From the NCBI GenBank assembly GCA_001510575.1, contig LNGK01000002.1:217271-281270 (forward strand): DNA of 64,000 nt. The letters run 5' to 3'. A program made the position numbers and the translations under genes. The notes beneath the pieces were generated by a model. It had not been told where the DNA came from. It searched no databases and worked only from the letters and a program-made list of their open reading frames with translations. This stretch comes from Knoxdaviesia capensis (taxonomy: Eukaryota > Ascomycota > Sordariomycetes > Microascales > Gondwanamycetaceae). Positions within the stretch are counted from its first letter, which is position 1, and every line of letters begins with the position of its first letter. Positions 11,649-24,402 of the stretch are shown here, one piece after another.

Positions 11649-13582
11649 ATGCATCTCTCACACTACACCTCCGTGGTGGCTCTCGCCGCGGCGCTCGCCG
11701 GCCCCGCCACCGCCAAGACCTCCAGGTGCCGCGTGCTCCCCGGCGACAGCGCCTGGCCGGCCCCGGCCGCATGGGACGCGCTGAACGCCACCGTCGGCGG
11801 CCGGCTGATGGCCAGCATGCCTGTGGCGGCGGTGTGCCACGACCCGACCTACGACGCCGAGAAGTGCCAGGCCGTGAAGGCGGCGTGGCTGTCTCCGGGC
11901 CCGTTGTCGGTCTCCCCCCGCTGGGTCTTCCTCACGGAGATTCTCTTTGTCTCCATGATGCGTTGTGTGTGCTAACGTCCCCGGGTCCTGCCCAGCCTCG
12001 CCTCCGCCCCCGACGTCATGAACCCGTGGTTCCAAAACGCCACCTGCGACCCGTTCACCCTGCGCTCGACCCCGTGCACGCTCGGCACCGCCGTCGCCTA
12101 CAGCATCAACGTGTCCAGCGTCGACGACGTGGTCGCTGGCATCGCCTTTGCCAAAGCCAAGAACGTGCGGCTGGTCATTAAGAACACCGGCCACGAGTTA
12201 AGTCGCGTCCCGCCGCTCTGTGCAGAGGACGACCGCGCAAACTAACCCGACACAGCTTCATGGGCCGCTCGACCGGCACGGGCAGTCTGGCGCTGTGGAC
12301 GCACAATCTGAAATCCACCAGCCTGATTCCAGAGTACACGTCGCCTAGCTACTCCGGCGCCGCCATCAAGCTCGGCGCCGGCGTGTCCAGCGCCGAAGCC
12401 CTGGAGGCGGCCGGCGCCGGCTTCCGCGTTGTCTCGGGCAGCTGCCCCACCGTCGGCGTGGCCGGCGGCTACTCGCAGGGCGGCGGCCACTCCAGCCTGA
12501 GCGGGCTGTACGGCCTCGGCGCCGACAACGTGCTCGCCTGGGACGTGGTCACCGCCGACGGCACGCTGCACACGGCGTCCGCCGAGTCCGACCCCGAGCT
12601 GTACTGGGCGCTGTCCGGTGGCGGCGCCGGCAACTTCGGCGTCGTGCTATCCGTCACCGTGAAGGCACACCCCGACGGCCCCGTCGGCGGCGGCTTCCTC
12701 TCGTTCGACGCCGCCACGATCGGCCCCGACGCCTTCTGGGCCGCCGTCGAGACCTTCCACGGCCTGCTGCCCGGCTTCGTCGACCAGGGCATCACCGCGC
12801 TGTACCAGGTGACCAACAGCTTCTTCGCCATCCTGGCGCTGGTGGTCCCCGAGTGTAAGACGCCCGACGACACGACTGCGGCGATGAAGCCGCTGCTCGA
12901 CGCGCTGGCGGCCGCCGGCGTGCCGGTCACGTGGGTGCCCCGCCAGTTCGACCACTACTTCGACTTCTACGCCGCCACCTTCGGCCCGCTGCCCGACGGC
13001 GGGCTGCCGGTGGCCGAACTGACCGGCAGCCGGCTGATCCCGCGCGCGGCCATGCGCGACAACAGCAGCACCGTGCACGCCGCGCTGAAGCTCTCGGTGG
13101 CCTCCGGCAACTTCTACCTGGGCTGTCTGGCGGTCAACACGGTGGCCGGGACCGACGGCGCCGTGCCCAACAACGCCGTGGTGCCGGCGTGGCGCGACGT
13201 GCTGACGCACTGCGTTGTCATCGGAGAGTGGGACTTCTCGGTTCCGCGCGCCGAGATGGCCGCCCGCGAGGTCGAGCTCGCCGAGACCATCATCCCCGCG
13301 CTGGACGCCGCCACGCCGGGCTCCGGAACCTACATGAACGAGGCGCACTTCCGCCTGCAGGACTTCAAGACCGCGCTGTTTGGCGACCACTACGCGCGGC
13401 TTCTGGCGGCCAAGAAGCGCTTTGATCCGGAGAACCTGTTCTGGGCCGCCAACGCCGTCGGCAGTGATTTGCTCCGGGTGACGGATGAGGGCCGGCTGTG
13501 CAAGGCGTCGGCGTGTTTGGAAGACGGAAAGCAGAAGGTGTTGGAGAAGAATGAGTTGTGGGTTGGGGCCAACTGTGTGTGA
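11649..13582 (+). CDS. Secreted FAD-linked oxidoreductase, berberine-bridge family
   Basis: Extracellular flavoenzyme of the VAO/berberine-bridge superfamily (FAD_binding_4 plus C-terminal BBE domain). Such enzymes oxidise sugars, alcohols or secondary metabolites; the substrate here is unknown. Three exons, 11649-11902, 11996-12196 and 12256-13582, give 593 residues. Intron 2 (59 bp) is secure because splicing restores NTGHDFMGRSTG; intron 1 (93 bp) uses a weak GTTGTC donor chosen by phase and family spacing. A signal peptide covers about residues 1-22 (hydrophobic, ending ATA before KTSRC). His151 in NTGHD and Cys215 in GSCPTVG match the two residues that bind FAD covalently, so bicovalent flavinylation is expected. 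The BBE motif near the C-terminus reads RFDPENLFWAANAVG. Codon use is very GC-rich, like its downstream neighbour. No biosynthetic cluster genes lie beside it. Confidence 0.9.
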
Positions 13583-13935
13583 GAAAAGGGGGAAATGAGG
13601 GTGAGACTAGGGTTTTATCTTAGCGCCAAAAGCATCTTAGGGTTTTATCTTTGCACTTTTGCAACTTCCTCGCTTGAATGTCTTCAACCACACAACCAAC
13701 CTTCAAGGTTCCCATGATATTCTGTGATTCTCTGTGATTCTCTAAGTTTCTCTGGGATGGTGGAAGAGTAATTCTATATGAAGAACTCTTCTTCTTCACT
13801 CTCCCTCTCACACCATCAGCTGTCCAAGCAATATTAGACAAAGTAACACTATCACCCTTCTCTCCACCAGAAACCCCATCGCGGGGTCAATTCCACCCCG
13901 CCATCCCCTTAAGAAATACACACACCCAAACAGCC
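13583..13935. other. Spacer between flavoenzyme and Dph6 genes
   Basis: This 353-bp gap must hold the 3' end of the first gene and the promoter of the second. The phrase TAGGGTTTTATCTT occurs twice within about 30 bp (near 13609 and 13638). No coding sequence is visible. Confidence 0.4.
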
Positions 13936-16344
13936 ATGGCATCCGACTCTCTGGACGTAATCGCCCTCATCTCCGGCGGCAAAGACAGCTTCTTCTGCGC
14001 CCTGCACTGTCTGCGCGCCGGCCACCGCATCGTTGCCCTCGCGAACCTCCACGCCTCGGTCACGGCGCCGCCCACCACCTCCGCCAACGCCGATGCCGAC
14101 ACCGACCTCAATAGCTTCATGTACCAGACCGTTGGCCAGGAGGTGATCCCGCTGTACGCCGCCGCGACAGGGCTGCCGCTGTACCGCCGCACAATCTCCG
14201 GCTCGGCCGTGCAGCACGCCCGCGACTACGTCCCCGCGGCCCCGGACTCCACGGCCGCCGCCGCCGACGAGACCGAGGACATGCTCGCGCTGCTGCGCAC
14301 CGTGCTGGCCGCCCACCCGCGCGCCAACGCCGTGTGCGCCGGCGCAATCCTATCGACCTACCAGCGCACGCGCGTCGAGTCGGTCGCCACGCGGCTCGGG
14401 CTGACCCCGCTGGCCTTCCTGTGGAAGTTCCCCGTGCTCCCTCCCCCGCCATCCGCCCGGCGCTCCACCGGTGCCGCTCCGCTGCTTGCGGATATGGCGG
14501 CTGCGGGGCTGGATGCGCGCATCATCAAGACCGCAAGCGCCGGGCTGGACGGGTCGTTCCTGTGGGAGCGTGTGTCGTCCACCGCCGGGGCGGCCCGCAT
14601 TGCGCGCGCGGTGCGGCGCTTTGGCGCGGGTGCGGAGGCCGATGCGGCTGTGCTGGGCGAGGGCGGCGAGTTCGAGACGCTTGTTGTGGGCGGTCCGCCG
14701 CCGTTGTTCCGCAAGCGCATTGTGGTGCCGGATGCTGGGCGGCGCGTGGTGCGTGAGGGCGGGGGGACCGAGTGGTTGGCACTGTCGGGGGCTTCCGTGG
14801 AAGAGGGCAGTGCGCCTGATCCCAACAGTGAAGCGCCTTTGCAGGTGCGGCAGCCTGACTTGCTGGACCCGATGTTTGCCGAGATTCTGCGCCAGGTCGA
14901 GACCGAAGACCTCAGCCCCTCGGAAGAGCCCCCGCTAGAACCCGCCGATATCCCCTCTCTTTCCACCCTCGCCCTAACCGACACACCACCGCCGCCGCCG
15001 CCGTCAACCGGCGAAGCCCACTGGACATTCATCTCCCCCACACCGCACACCCCCTCAGCCATCGCCGCCGAAACCGCCGCCGTCGTCTCCGCCATCCGCT
15101 CCAAACTCTCCGCCGCCACTTCAGCAACCCTCCCCTCCATGGCCATCACCAACACCGTGGTCCTGCTGCGGTCGATGGCCGATTTCACAACCATCAACCC
15201 CGTGTACGCCACGCTGTTCGCCGCCCACGCCCTGCCCGCCGCCCGCGTGACCATCGCCGTCGGCCCCGGCCTGCCATCCGGCCGCAACATCGCCGTCATC
15301 GCCACCGTGGTGCCGCAGCTGGCCGCATCCGCCCGCGACGGCCTGCACGTGCAATCCCGCTCGTTCTGGGCCCCTGCGAACATCGGGCCGTATAGCCAGG
15401 CCGTCAGCGTGCCGCTGCGCGCGCTCGCGCGGCCCTCCACGGCCGCCGTGGTGTCCGGCCCGCGCGCGGCCGCCATCGCCGGCCAGATCCCCCTCGTGCC
15501 GGCCACTATGGCGCTCCCGCCGCCGTCGGCGGACCCGTACGCCGACTTTGCCCTGCAGGCCGTGCTGGCCCTGCAGCACGCATGGCGCATCGGCGTCGAC
15601 GTGCACGTGCAGGTGTGGAGCAGCGCCGTGGCGTACATGCCGTACGTGTCGTCTGTGGATCTGCCGTCCCGTGTGCGTGTGGCGAGCAAAGTGTGGACTG
15701 CCGCCCACGCGCAGCCGGACTCTGAAGACGCCGACGACGATGAAGCTGTGATCGACGTGTGGGACCGCAAACACAACGCCGCCTACGCATCCCTCGGCCC
15801 GGATGGCGACTCCGCAGCTGGCCGCATCCCCGATCCGGAGGTTCTGGTCGCCGCGCCCCCGCTGTACATCGCCGCCGTGGACACCCTCCCCCGCAACGCC
15901 GCGATCGAATGGCACGTGCACGCCGGATTATCGGGTCTCCCCGCCGGCGCCACAACGGCGAGTCTGGCTCACATGCGTGCCGCCGTGGACAACCGGCCGG
16001 CAACGGCGGCTGTGCTTCGAGTGCGCGCGGACGACGGGGATGACGACGGCTCCGTTGAGTTTGTGCACGTGTGCGTGGGCATTCCGTCCACCGCCGCCCC
16101 GCTCGAGCCCTCCGCAATCAGCCGCGCATGGCAACGCACTGTCCAGCTGGAAAAGCTCGACCCGCGCATGGCCGGCCTGGAACCATGCCTCGTATACGTC
16201 ACCACCGCAGAAACCCCATCAGATGATACCGCCGCTGGTCTGCGCCAAACGCTTCATATTCCGTGCCGCGCTCTGTTCTCCGGAGCCGGCAAGGAGCTCG
16301 CGGCGGTGGCGGTGTTCCGGTATAGCTCAACAAGTAGTGCGTAA
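13936..16344 (+). CDS. dph6: Diphthine-ammonia ligase (Dph6) with C-terminal RidA-like domains
   Basis: Cytosolic ATP-dependent amidase for the last step of diphthamide formation on elongation factor 2, converting diphthine to diphthamide. Single exon, 802 residues. The N-terminal PP-loop motif SGGKDS sits at residues 13-18 and binds ATP. The family signature continues with GAILSTYQRTRVESV and GEGGEFETLV (near residue 241). The C-terminal half carries two YjgF/RidA-like domains, recognisable from SFWAPANIGPYSQAV and AAIAGQIPLVP, as in yeast Dph6 and its fungal orthologues. An acidic Pro/Ser-rich linker separates the halves. The length fits fungal family members, and the ATG has a GCCATGG context. 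It follows the flavoenzyme on the same strand with 353 bp between, so co-transcription is unlikely. I see no damage to key motifs. Confidence 0.93.
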   Translation: MASDSLDVIALISGGKDSFFCALHCLRAGHRIVALANLHASVTAPPTTSANADADTDLNSFMYQTVGQEVIPLYAAATGLPLYRRTISGSAVQHARDYVPAAPDSTAAAADETEDMLALLRTVLAAHPRANAVCAGAILSTYQRTRVESVATRLGLTPLAFLWKFPVLPPPPSARRSTGAAPLLADMAAAGLDARIIKTASAGLDGSFLWERVSSTAGAARIARAVRRFGAGAEADAAVLGEGGEFETLVVGGPPPLFRKRIVVPDAGRRVVREGGGTEWLALSGASVEEGSAPDPNSEAPLQVRQPDLLDPMFAEILRQVETEDLSPSEEPPLEPADIPSLSTLALTDTPPPPPPSTGEAHWTFISPTPHTPSAIAAETAAVVSAIRSKLSAATSATLPSMAITNTVVLLRSMADFTTINPVYATLFAAHALPAARVTIAVGPGLPSGRNIAVIATVVPQLAASARDGLHVQSRSFWAPANIGPYSQAVSVPLRALARPSTAAVVSGPRAAAIAGQIPLVPATMALPPPSADPYADFALQAVLALQHAWRIGVDVHVQVWSSAVAYMPYVSSVDLPSRVRVASKVWTAAHAQPDSEDADDDEAVIDVWDRKHNAAYASLGPDGDSAAGRIPDPEVLVAAPPLYIAAVDTLPRNAAIEWHVHAGLSGLPAGATTASLAHMRAAVDNRPATAAVLRVRADDGDDDGSVEFVHVCVGIPSTAAPLEPSAISRAWQRTVQLEKLDPRMAGLEPCLVYVTTAETPSDDTAAGLRQTLHIPCRALFSGAGKELAAVAVFRYSSTSSA

Positions 16345-17007
16345 GCGCAGCCATCAATACAAAAAGAGTAAAATATCAGTCTGTGACATGTGATTGATCT
16401 ACCTGTAAGTTAGGTAGAGATTACACCTGGCTCAGGGATGTCCGAGAACCACCGAAAAGAAAATACAGCATGATGGCGGTAGATACACCTGCCACCGAAC
16501 ACTCGCCAGCCTGAGATCTGATCTCTGCTTCATATCCAACCCAAAAATAAGACAAAGGAAAAAGTAAACGATAAGTAAAAACACCAAAATATTCAGGGTA
16601 CATAGTTAGTCTCCTAGATAGAAATCTCCTCCGCCTGCTCCAGTTCGGGCTCCCGTCCCACATGGCAACAGTTGCTCGACGCCTGCTTCGTACAAAACTC
16701 GGACAAAACCTGGCATCACTGGGACGAACAACAGAAACAAAGACAGAACTTGCAGCCAACTCCATGCATCCGGCAAACAAAACGAAAGAAGTTCATGACG
16801 ACAAAAAAAGCAGAGCGAGAACAACCACACCGTTCAGGATTGACAGGCCAACCGAATCTTACATCCATTGACTCCAATAGAACAACAGCCTCAACGCCGA
16901 CGCAACAGGACATTATGGGATAGGGTTAGAGAAGGAAGAGACACAAAATTCAACAGAAATCCGGATCATTGCTTGCTTGTTTCATAACCATGTCGGCCGT
17001 TCAGGCA
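16345..17007. other. Convergent 3' intergenic region
   Basis: This region separates the ends of two convergent genes and should hold both 3' UTRs. It is moderately AT-rich, with no gene or structured RNA visible. Confidence 0.5.
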
Positions 17008-19434
17008 TTAGGTTCCCCGAGCAACAGCCATCTGACTCAGGGACAACGTACGGGCGGCTCGCTTGTGAGTTCCGGGTCCATCAACCCGCAGCTCTCCGGG
17101 GCCGAGCGTGGCACCGAAGCTCTGCGGGGAGCTGCCCATCAGCATGTCATCGTCTGAAAGAGTGTCGTTATCTCCGTCCCGGCTGCCAGTGGCTATGCCA
17201 GAGTCTTCGATTAGGCTCGGTTGCCGCTGGCGGTTCTGGTGGTGCTTGAAAGTGCCGCTAGCATCGGCCAGGGTGCCGAACTCTTCTTCAGCGAGGGCTC
17301 TAACGTCGTTGTCCTCGTCAGCTTCGTCTTCGTCAGTTTGATCGAAGGCGGACTGGGCCCCGAACGACTTGGCCGACACTGGCGGATCGAGAATGTCTAC
17401 AGTATGGTGAGCAGCGTTTTCTTGCTGCGGACGAACCGCACCGGACTCCAGAGTGAACATGGTCAAAGCTTTTGACAGTCTCTTGACCTGGATTTCAAGC
17501 ACCCGGCGCGCGGCTCGCTCTGTCTCGAGAAGAGACGTCAGGGTCAGGTAGTGCTCTTCGGTAAACGGAGCGCCGCCGCTGGCAGTCGTGACCACAACCG
17601 GAGCAATGCCCACGGTTCCGGCGGGAGGACCGGCAGTGGCTGTGAAGGCGTGGGTGGAGTATCCACTGGTAACAAAGGTTGGAACCTCCCCGATCGGCAT
17701 GGACGTCTGAGTGTCATCAGACTGAAGAGAGTGGCTGCTGATCAACTGTCTCTGCGCCATGTTGGGATTCATCTCCGGGCTGGAGCTGCTCCAGAAGGAT
17801 GCTTGCTTGGTGGGAACGTGTCGCGCAGGAGTGACGGGCTCCTCCCGGACCACCATGGAAGCGGAAAAGCTAGGCACGGCATCGCACAGGCGCCCAACAA
17901 GCTCCTCCATCTTGCGGAGCCGTGAGTCGAGATTTCCAAGCTGCATCTCAACATTTGCAGCGCGAGTGATTTTCATGTCGGCCATTTCGCTCATGGTGGC
18001 CAGGGAGCCAAAGTTGAATGGCTGAGGGGGTGTCTTTGGCGGATCGGGGCCGTCGTCGCCATGGACAGTATCGTGCAGGGACTTGGCCTGGCCGACCTCG
18101 TCCATGGTTTCAGCACCGTCCTCGCCATCAGCCAAGTTGGACGACAGCGGCGATTGCAGGGCAGGACCGCCGTAGCTCTCCCGCCAGAAGCGGATTTCGT
18201 CACTGCGCCTCCGGAGGTCACTCTTCAGCTCGGCAAGGCCAGCCAGCCCCGACACACTACGGGAGCGGCGGCGGTTGCGGATGCTGTTGGTGGTGATGGC
18301 TCGGCCAATCTCGTCCAGACCGTCGTCGTCGTCCAGGTTGTGGTCATCTTCGGGGAGTTGGTGTGTTGGCCTGACGTGGGAGCTAGCGGGGCGAGGAGCC
18401 AATCCAGTAAACTCAATGGAGTCTTTGCCCCTGGGGAGGAATTCGAACTGGGCGGTCGACGAGGTGAGGTTGCGGCGGCCCGTGCTAAACTCAGCATGCA
18501 TCGAGTTTCGGGCGCTTTCTATGGCAGTAATATCCTCCGGGCCGATGGTATGTGATCGAAGGGCTCGGTCATATTCGGTGATGGGGAGACTGACGGATCG
18601 CTTCGGCTCGTAAGTGCTTCTTCCCGGTCGAGCCAGTTGGGTTGGATCCTGGTGGAGAGATTACGTGTTAGCTGGGTTCAACATTGACACTTACAAGGGG
18701 TTGTAAGGGAGATAAAACAAGGGGGGGGNGGGGGGGGGGGGGGGGGGGGGGCTGTTCATCCGTACACTTAGGTGCTGGGGATTCTCGGCAATTGGCTCAG
18801 CTACAATGGTAGATGGGGCCACACTTGCGCGTTTCTTTCTCCCAAACAGCTTGGCCAGAGCACCTCGCAGGCCAGACTTTTTCCGCTGCGGACCTGAATT
18901 GGTGGCAGTATCGGTGGAATTTTGCGTGGTGGTACTGAAGGCGGCAGATTGACGGATTGTGGCACGTTTCGCAGCGGCTTGAGGAGGCGTCGGGGTTGAG
19001 GCGGGAGCGGGAGCGGGAGACGGGGCGGCAACGGGTGCTGGTGAGGGGGCAACAGCCGAGGGTGTGGAGGGCTGGAGCGGCGACGAAGAGACATTAGGCA
19101 GGGCGGGCGTGCTGCGGCTTTGGAGATTTGTGATGGTTCGGTTGGGGAGAGGCGAAGTGGCTTGCGCAGGCGGCCGTGGGGAAGGGCTTGGAGAGACAGC
19201 TTCGGGCCGTGGTGGACTTTGGCCGCCCTGGGCTAAGGGAAGCTTGTGGGCAGAGCCATTGGCATTTGCGGGGGAAAATAGGTTGTTTGGAGGTGGCGAG
19301 GGAGAGAATTGGTCGGCGGAGCTGGATATGGGGATCGGAGCCGAAATTTTGCCCCGAATGGAGGCTGGGCCGGGAGGATTGCGGGCCGGACTAGATCCGG
19401 GGCCAGCGGAAGGCTTCCACATGCCGGCTTTCAT
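17008..19434 (-). CDS. Large low-complexity protein with coiled coils, function unknown
   Basis: I do not recognise the family. Two exons: 19434 down to about 18766, and 18648 to 17008. With a GTACGG donor at 18765 the phases match (0/0) and the protein is 769 residues. An alternative donor (GTAAGT, 18694 downward) would instead translate the C run as polyproline, but is out of phase in this assembly. The N-terminal third is Ser/Pro/Ala-rich and disordered, ending in a basic patch with LAKLFGRKKRAS. The C-terminal part has Asp/Glu-rich segments and two short coiled-coil stretches, around residues 450-477 and 589-620 (LETERAARRVLEIQVKRLSK). A cytoskeletal or signalling scaffold is possible, but that is a guess. 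Branch (AGCTAAC) and acceptor (CACCAG) signals of the intron are good. The start codon is the first ATG of the open frame. Confidence 0.65.
18721..18751. repeat. Poly-G run with one N inside a gene
   Basis: There are 31 bases, all G except an N at 18729. On the coding (minus) strand this is poly-C, lying in the intron or in a polyproline codon run depending on the donor used. Its length is unreliable. Confidence 0.9.
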
Positions 19435-22400
19435 GGATCGGGATCACGCGCACCAAGGGAATCCGGATCGAGCAAAAGATAGCGGGAAATCGAAGCTAGG
19501 CGGTCTGTAGGGCATGGCAGGCGCAACCGGCGCAAACTAATCGGCGGTAGTCAAATATGAGGGAGGAATGCAACAGGAAAGCGGTAATCTGACGAGGGAC
19601 AAGAGATAGAAAGAGGGGAAAGCCGACTTAGAGAAGCAGCATATCCCCCAAAGAAAAGATTATCCAAAAGAAAAGAAAAGAAAACAGCCAAATAACACAG
19701 ATCAAGGCTTGAAATACTCCAGGTACTCGAAAAACGGACGAAAACGAAAAGGAAATAAGATAAGAGAAAGACCAGAGTACGAACAGGCTTAAGGAAGCTG
19801 AAGCACTAACAGAAAAGAAGAGTAAAGAAAAAGACAGAACTGCAAAAAATCAGAAGCTGAAGCAGGGCAGCTTAAAAAAAGGAATGAAATTAGATATGAA
19901 TCAAGGCATAAAACAACAGAAAAAGGGAAAAAAAAAAGAAAGACGAAGACTTCAGGTATGAGGACGAGAACAGCATACAAGAGAGACCTTGAAAAAAAAA
20001 AAAAGAAAAGGAATAAGATGTGGATGAGAGGGAGATGAGATAAGCAAGACGTGGGGAGGGGAAAGGAAAAAGAAGAAGGAAAAGAGAGGAAAAGAGAGGA
20101 GGGAAATGAAGGAGAAAAAGAAGACGAGGGGAATGCCGGATTAGATAAAGCAAAACCAGAGGAGGAAGGAATGGTGGGAGAACGGCGAGAGTCACAGGGC
20201 GGAAGATCAAGGGCAGGAGCCGGTGTAAGTAGTAGTAAGTAAGAGGAAGCAGGAACGACCCAGCAGGAGCTTAGAGCAGCAGGCAGGAGCGATCGAGAGG
20301 GAGAGACGGAGAGAGATAGGTCACAAACAGAAGAAGGAACTGGTGACAGGGCACATGCCTACAGATATCTCAGCAGGTGTCTCCCTTTTTTGCATGGATT
20401 GGACTGTCTGTAGTGTTGCAGCTACGACATATAACAGTCGGGTGTTAATTGTCGTAAATCGGAGAATGAGAGAGACAGACAGCAGAAACGAAACTGGTCT
20501 GGCAAACAAGCAAACATACGGCAAAAGAGCAGCGCAGCGCAGCGCAGCGCAGAGTATCTTGGGTGAGGCGGAAGGGTGTGAAGATCATGTACTGTACAGT
20601 ACTGTATTGTGGTAACAGTCTTAGTGGGAGGGACGATGTAACGGTAGGGGGAGAAAGCCCGAAAGAGCAAGAAGGGAAAGTGGGCAAGAGAGAAAGAGAG
20701 AAGGAAGGAAAGGAAAGAAGCACGGGGGGTGGAACGCAAGCTGAGAAAGAACGACCGTGCTCTCCTTTGTATCTCTTGCTCTGTCTCCTTCCCAAGCGGC
20801 GATGGCTCGCCAGCTGTCGAATCTCTCCGTACAGGTGATCAGGGAAGGCGCAAAAAGAGGATAGAAGACCAGCAAGGCAGGCACGAGGATTGTTGAGAGC
20901 TGGGATGCGCCCAGGTTGAGGAAAACGGGATCCGGGATCCGAACGGGAAGTTGCGTTTGGTGAGGGTTTACCTAAGGCTACTGTACATACTTGATTGAAG
21001 CAGAGGCATGCACTCAATGTGCAGCAGCTTCAAGGGCAGAGGCAGGTACGGATAGGGGTTGACGGACGCTAGGCGATGTTTTACAGTGGGAAGAGTCAGG
21101 TTGGACGCTACAGAACCGTGGACAGCCATGCCACGAGGGAAAGCCCGACCATGGCCGCAGTAAACAGGGGGGGAGAGAAGGGAAGGAGAAAGAAAACACG
21201 AGAGGAAGGGGCCACCCACTTTTCGGTCGGGAAGGAGAACAGATGAGACGAAAAGAGAGAGTGTAAGAAAAGAAGAGCAGGAGCCACCTTGAGACCAGGG
21301 CGCGGAGAATATGGGGAACGGCGGCCGATTTCACAGGGGGGGCCCAGGTACAGAGGGTCTACCGTAGCCGGGAAATGAGCTTTGAACCGCTGGCTAAAAA
21401 AAAAAAAGGTTCGGCCAGCACAGCAGTGGGTAAAGTGTGCGAGTAAGACGCCGAGTTTAGAAGGTCGTATTTTTTCCACAGTTGGGTGGATGGATGGTGG
21501 ATGTACCTGCGACGTGGGAAATACGTAACCGGAGTACATTGGGCTGGGAAATGAGTCTCCAGTCGTTTGAGCGAGCTGCAACGTAAGCCATGCGTCTAAA
21601 GGGGCGAGGCGAGGGAAGGAACGGCAATACTGGTCTGTCGGGGTGGTGCGCTTAACGGGGAGGCAGACTACAGTACAGTACTGTACAGTACATAGGACAT
21701 ACAGTACATGCAAGTGGAGGGAGATATCACGATGGATGATGGCCAATTGGCGATGCATTGCAAAGAACCAACTCGTATCCGGCGGAGAAGAAGTGTCGGT
21801 GGTGGTCGGCTAGCAAAGCCCTGTTTAGGCACGTCTTATAGCCCAGCTCGCTGTCATATAGGCCGCTGCTCGAGCATCTCACCGCCGCTGTCCGCGACCG
21901 ACCGCAGTGGCTGAGGCAGAGCAAAGCTGCCAGAGAGCAGCAGTTGGCTACGGTGGCACGAGTGGTTGACACGCAAGATGGGATGAAGGGCTTCTTATGC
22001 GATATATGCACGCCGGCCAATGTGACAAGTGGCTGAGACAGCCCTTCTTCCTGCAAACACCATCAGCGAATCCAATGCCGACCTGAAGTTGGAGACGAGA
22101 TCTGGATTTATGCCTTCCTCCTCCTCTTTCGATCATCCTGTCTCTTTGTGTGATCCGTATCAGACACGCACTTCAAAGAGAAGCCACACCGACAAGGACC
22201 AGTCAGAGACGAAGAAGAAAAGGGAGACACCCTGTCATGACGAAACAAAGTCTCAGCCAGGGGAAGAACGAAAAAAGGAAAGGATATCGGCTTAGGGTGG
22301 GGGGTCTGAGCCTTTTAACCCCGATGACATCGGTCTCTGTTGCAACAAGAAAAAAGGAAAGCTGCCCAGCTCGCTCTCCTCTCCAGCTGGGTCTGATGCT

Positions 22401-24402
22401 TTCTTGTGTTTCTCCGACTATCTCTCCATACAGCTGACGGCGTCCGATACTTGAGACGTGCTCGCATGAATCTCGCCAACGCAAACAACAGGCCGTGGTT
22501 CCTCGGTGCAGCAGATACACTACGCACGTTTGCCCCAGCATTCCTCTCGGATACCTCTCCCACTACACTAGCCCAGGAAATCCCAGTCGAAAAAAGCCCA
22601 AAGAAGAATGTTCAGCTCACCGGGAAAGCCGGGCCTAAACGATGGGCAGCTGAAGGTCAAACTGACCGACAGAGAGGGGGCATTTGCCGCCGTTCTTTGG
22701 ACGACGAAGAGATTGTCTGCCAGCTAAGAGACTTACTAGCTTCCTAGTCCGGTGGGTGGTGTTCATGTCTAACGTCGTTAAAATTACAAGCCCACCCAGA
22801 ATGTTATCTTACGTGCATATGGCCCAGATAAGGTGGCTGCACTTGGCTTGGTTACACACCTGACTGTTGTTCACGGACATCCATCTCATTTTCCCTTCCC
22901 CATCAGTTCAATCCCACTGTCGATAGAAGGCGTGATTCCCGCAATACTACGCAGAATGCAGCAGACTGAGAGAGTCTGTCTCTCTCAGCGTCGTAGAGAC
23001 GTGGAATATTCTCTCCCCGCTCTATTTTTAGAGTGGTTTTTTGCACCCTCTTTCTCCTCATGTCGCAATTTAATACGAATGGATGGATGAGAAGAAAGAA
23101 GAAAAAAAAACCTCCGTGCACTACCGCTTCGAGGTGCATCTAATTTCGCTGTTCCTGCAGCTGTAGTCTCGTCTTCCCCCCCACATCCAATATATTGGCC
23201 CATAACACACAGGTACATGAATCGAAGAACTGCTGCTTTTTCTATCTAGCCGTTCGGAAGCTGTTGAGGCCGGAGTTGTTCCCTTCCTGAGCCATCACCA
23301 TCGACCGTTTTCTCGACTTCAGCGATCCTGTTTCGGTCGACGTAACCCACTCTCTTGCGCGTTACAAATACTCTGAGGGTTACCACAGAACAGTCTCGCA
23401 GTGGAGATCATGGAAGGAAATCGTGCAACAGGCGGTCAAAGCTCAGAAAAAAAAAGAGGAAAAAAAAGACGAGACAAATATCATTTCCCTTCTCCGCCTC
23501 CTTCCATCTGCAGCCCAGTCCTGAGAGTTGAGGAGGTAGTTCGGCGCCGTGCCGTACACGCACATGAGAAGCACGCTCGCCATCGGTGAACCCTAGCAGA
23601 GAGCAGATACCAGCAGTTCAGCGCTGAGGAAAGAGTAAGATTGGCTTGACACTTCAGACTTCAGATCACAACACGTCTCTGTGTTTCCTGTTGTGAGATA
23701 GCCGAACCGCGAGCCCCGTCGCCGATGGCACTGTAGCCAGATAGCAGACGGCTGATATACCAGAACCACTCTGGCCAGCAAACTCCGAAACAATATTTAT
23801 CACACGTATGCAACCTATATCACTGACTTCCTATCGGCCGCATATATCCCCGGCCTCCAGCTCGGTGATTGGCCCGCTCTCTCCCCCCCAGAACGAAGCG
23901 TTGTCCATCAAAGGTCTGGCCGACTTTTGCGCGGGCCCACGTAGGGTCAAGAGTATCTCCAGACCTTGCTCCCGGACTTCACCTCCCGATCAGGAATCGG
24001 CCAGCAGTTGGCGCCACTGGGGATTTCGCACGAACTGTGACTTGGCCGGCTGTGGACCAACCAAGTGGCGTGGCCTGCGCACTGATCGATGCAGTGCTGC
24101 TCTGGGGGAGGGCCGAGACGGGCAACCCGGGCATACCTATATACGAAGTGCTCCTTGTGAAGTCTTGATCCTGCAAAATAGTGTAAAGCCCCCCTAACAT
24201 CTGCATGAACGCCGTCCGTCCTATCAAAACCACACATCTGACCTGCATCTCCGTCTCACGAATGCGCCAAAACGAACAAAGATAGAAAGAAAACGCACGG
24301 AGGCGGGTACTTGAAGTCGGGAATATATGAACCCACACAACTACAACCCGCTGTTTTATGCGCTCTCCCCCCCGCCCAATTAAATCGGAGATATGGCCTT
24401 CC
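19435..24402. other. Intergenic DNA, upstream of the 17-19.4 kb gene
   Basis: About 5 kb without a supported gene. From about 19550 to 20330 the + strand is purine-rich (AAAGA, GGAGA runs), equivalent to a CT-rich promoter or leader for the minus-strand gene. A (GCAGC)n-like run lies at 20529-20552. GTACTGTAC palindromes occur at 20589-20609 and 21668-21710. The DNA up to 24402 shows no RIP signature, in sharp contrast to the neighbouring retrotransposon. Confidence 0.5.

Noticed and set aside
12647..13390. Open frames antisense to the flavoenzyme
   Set aside because: Shadow of a GC-rich gene; no features of its own.
14358..15776. 472-codon frame antisense to Dph6
   Set aside because: GC-rich codon use on the true strand keeps antisense frames open; the sense strand has clear family motifs.
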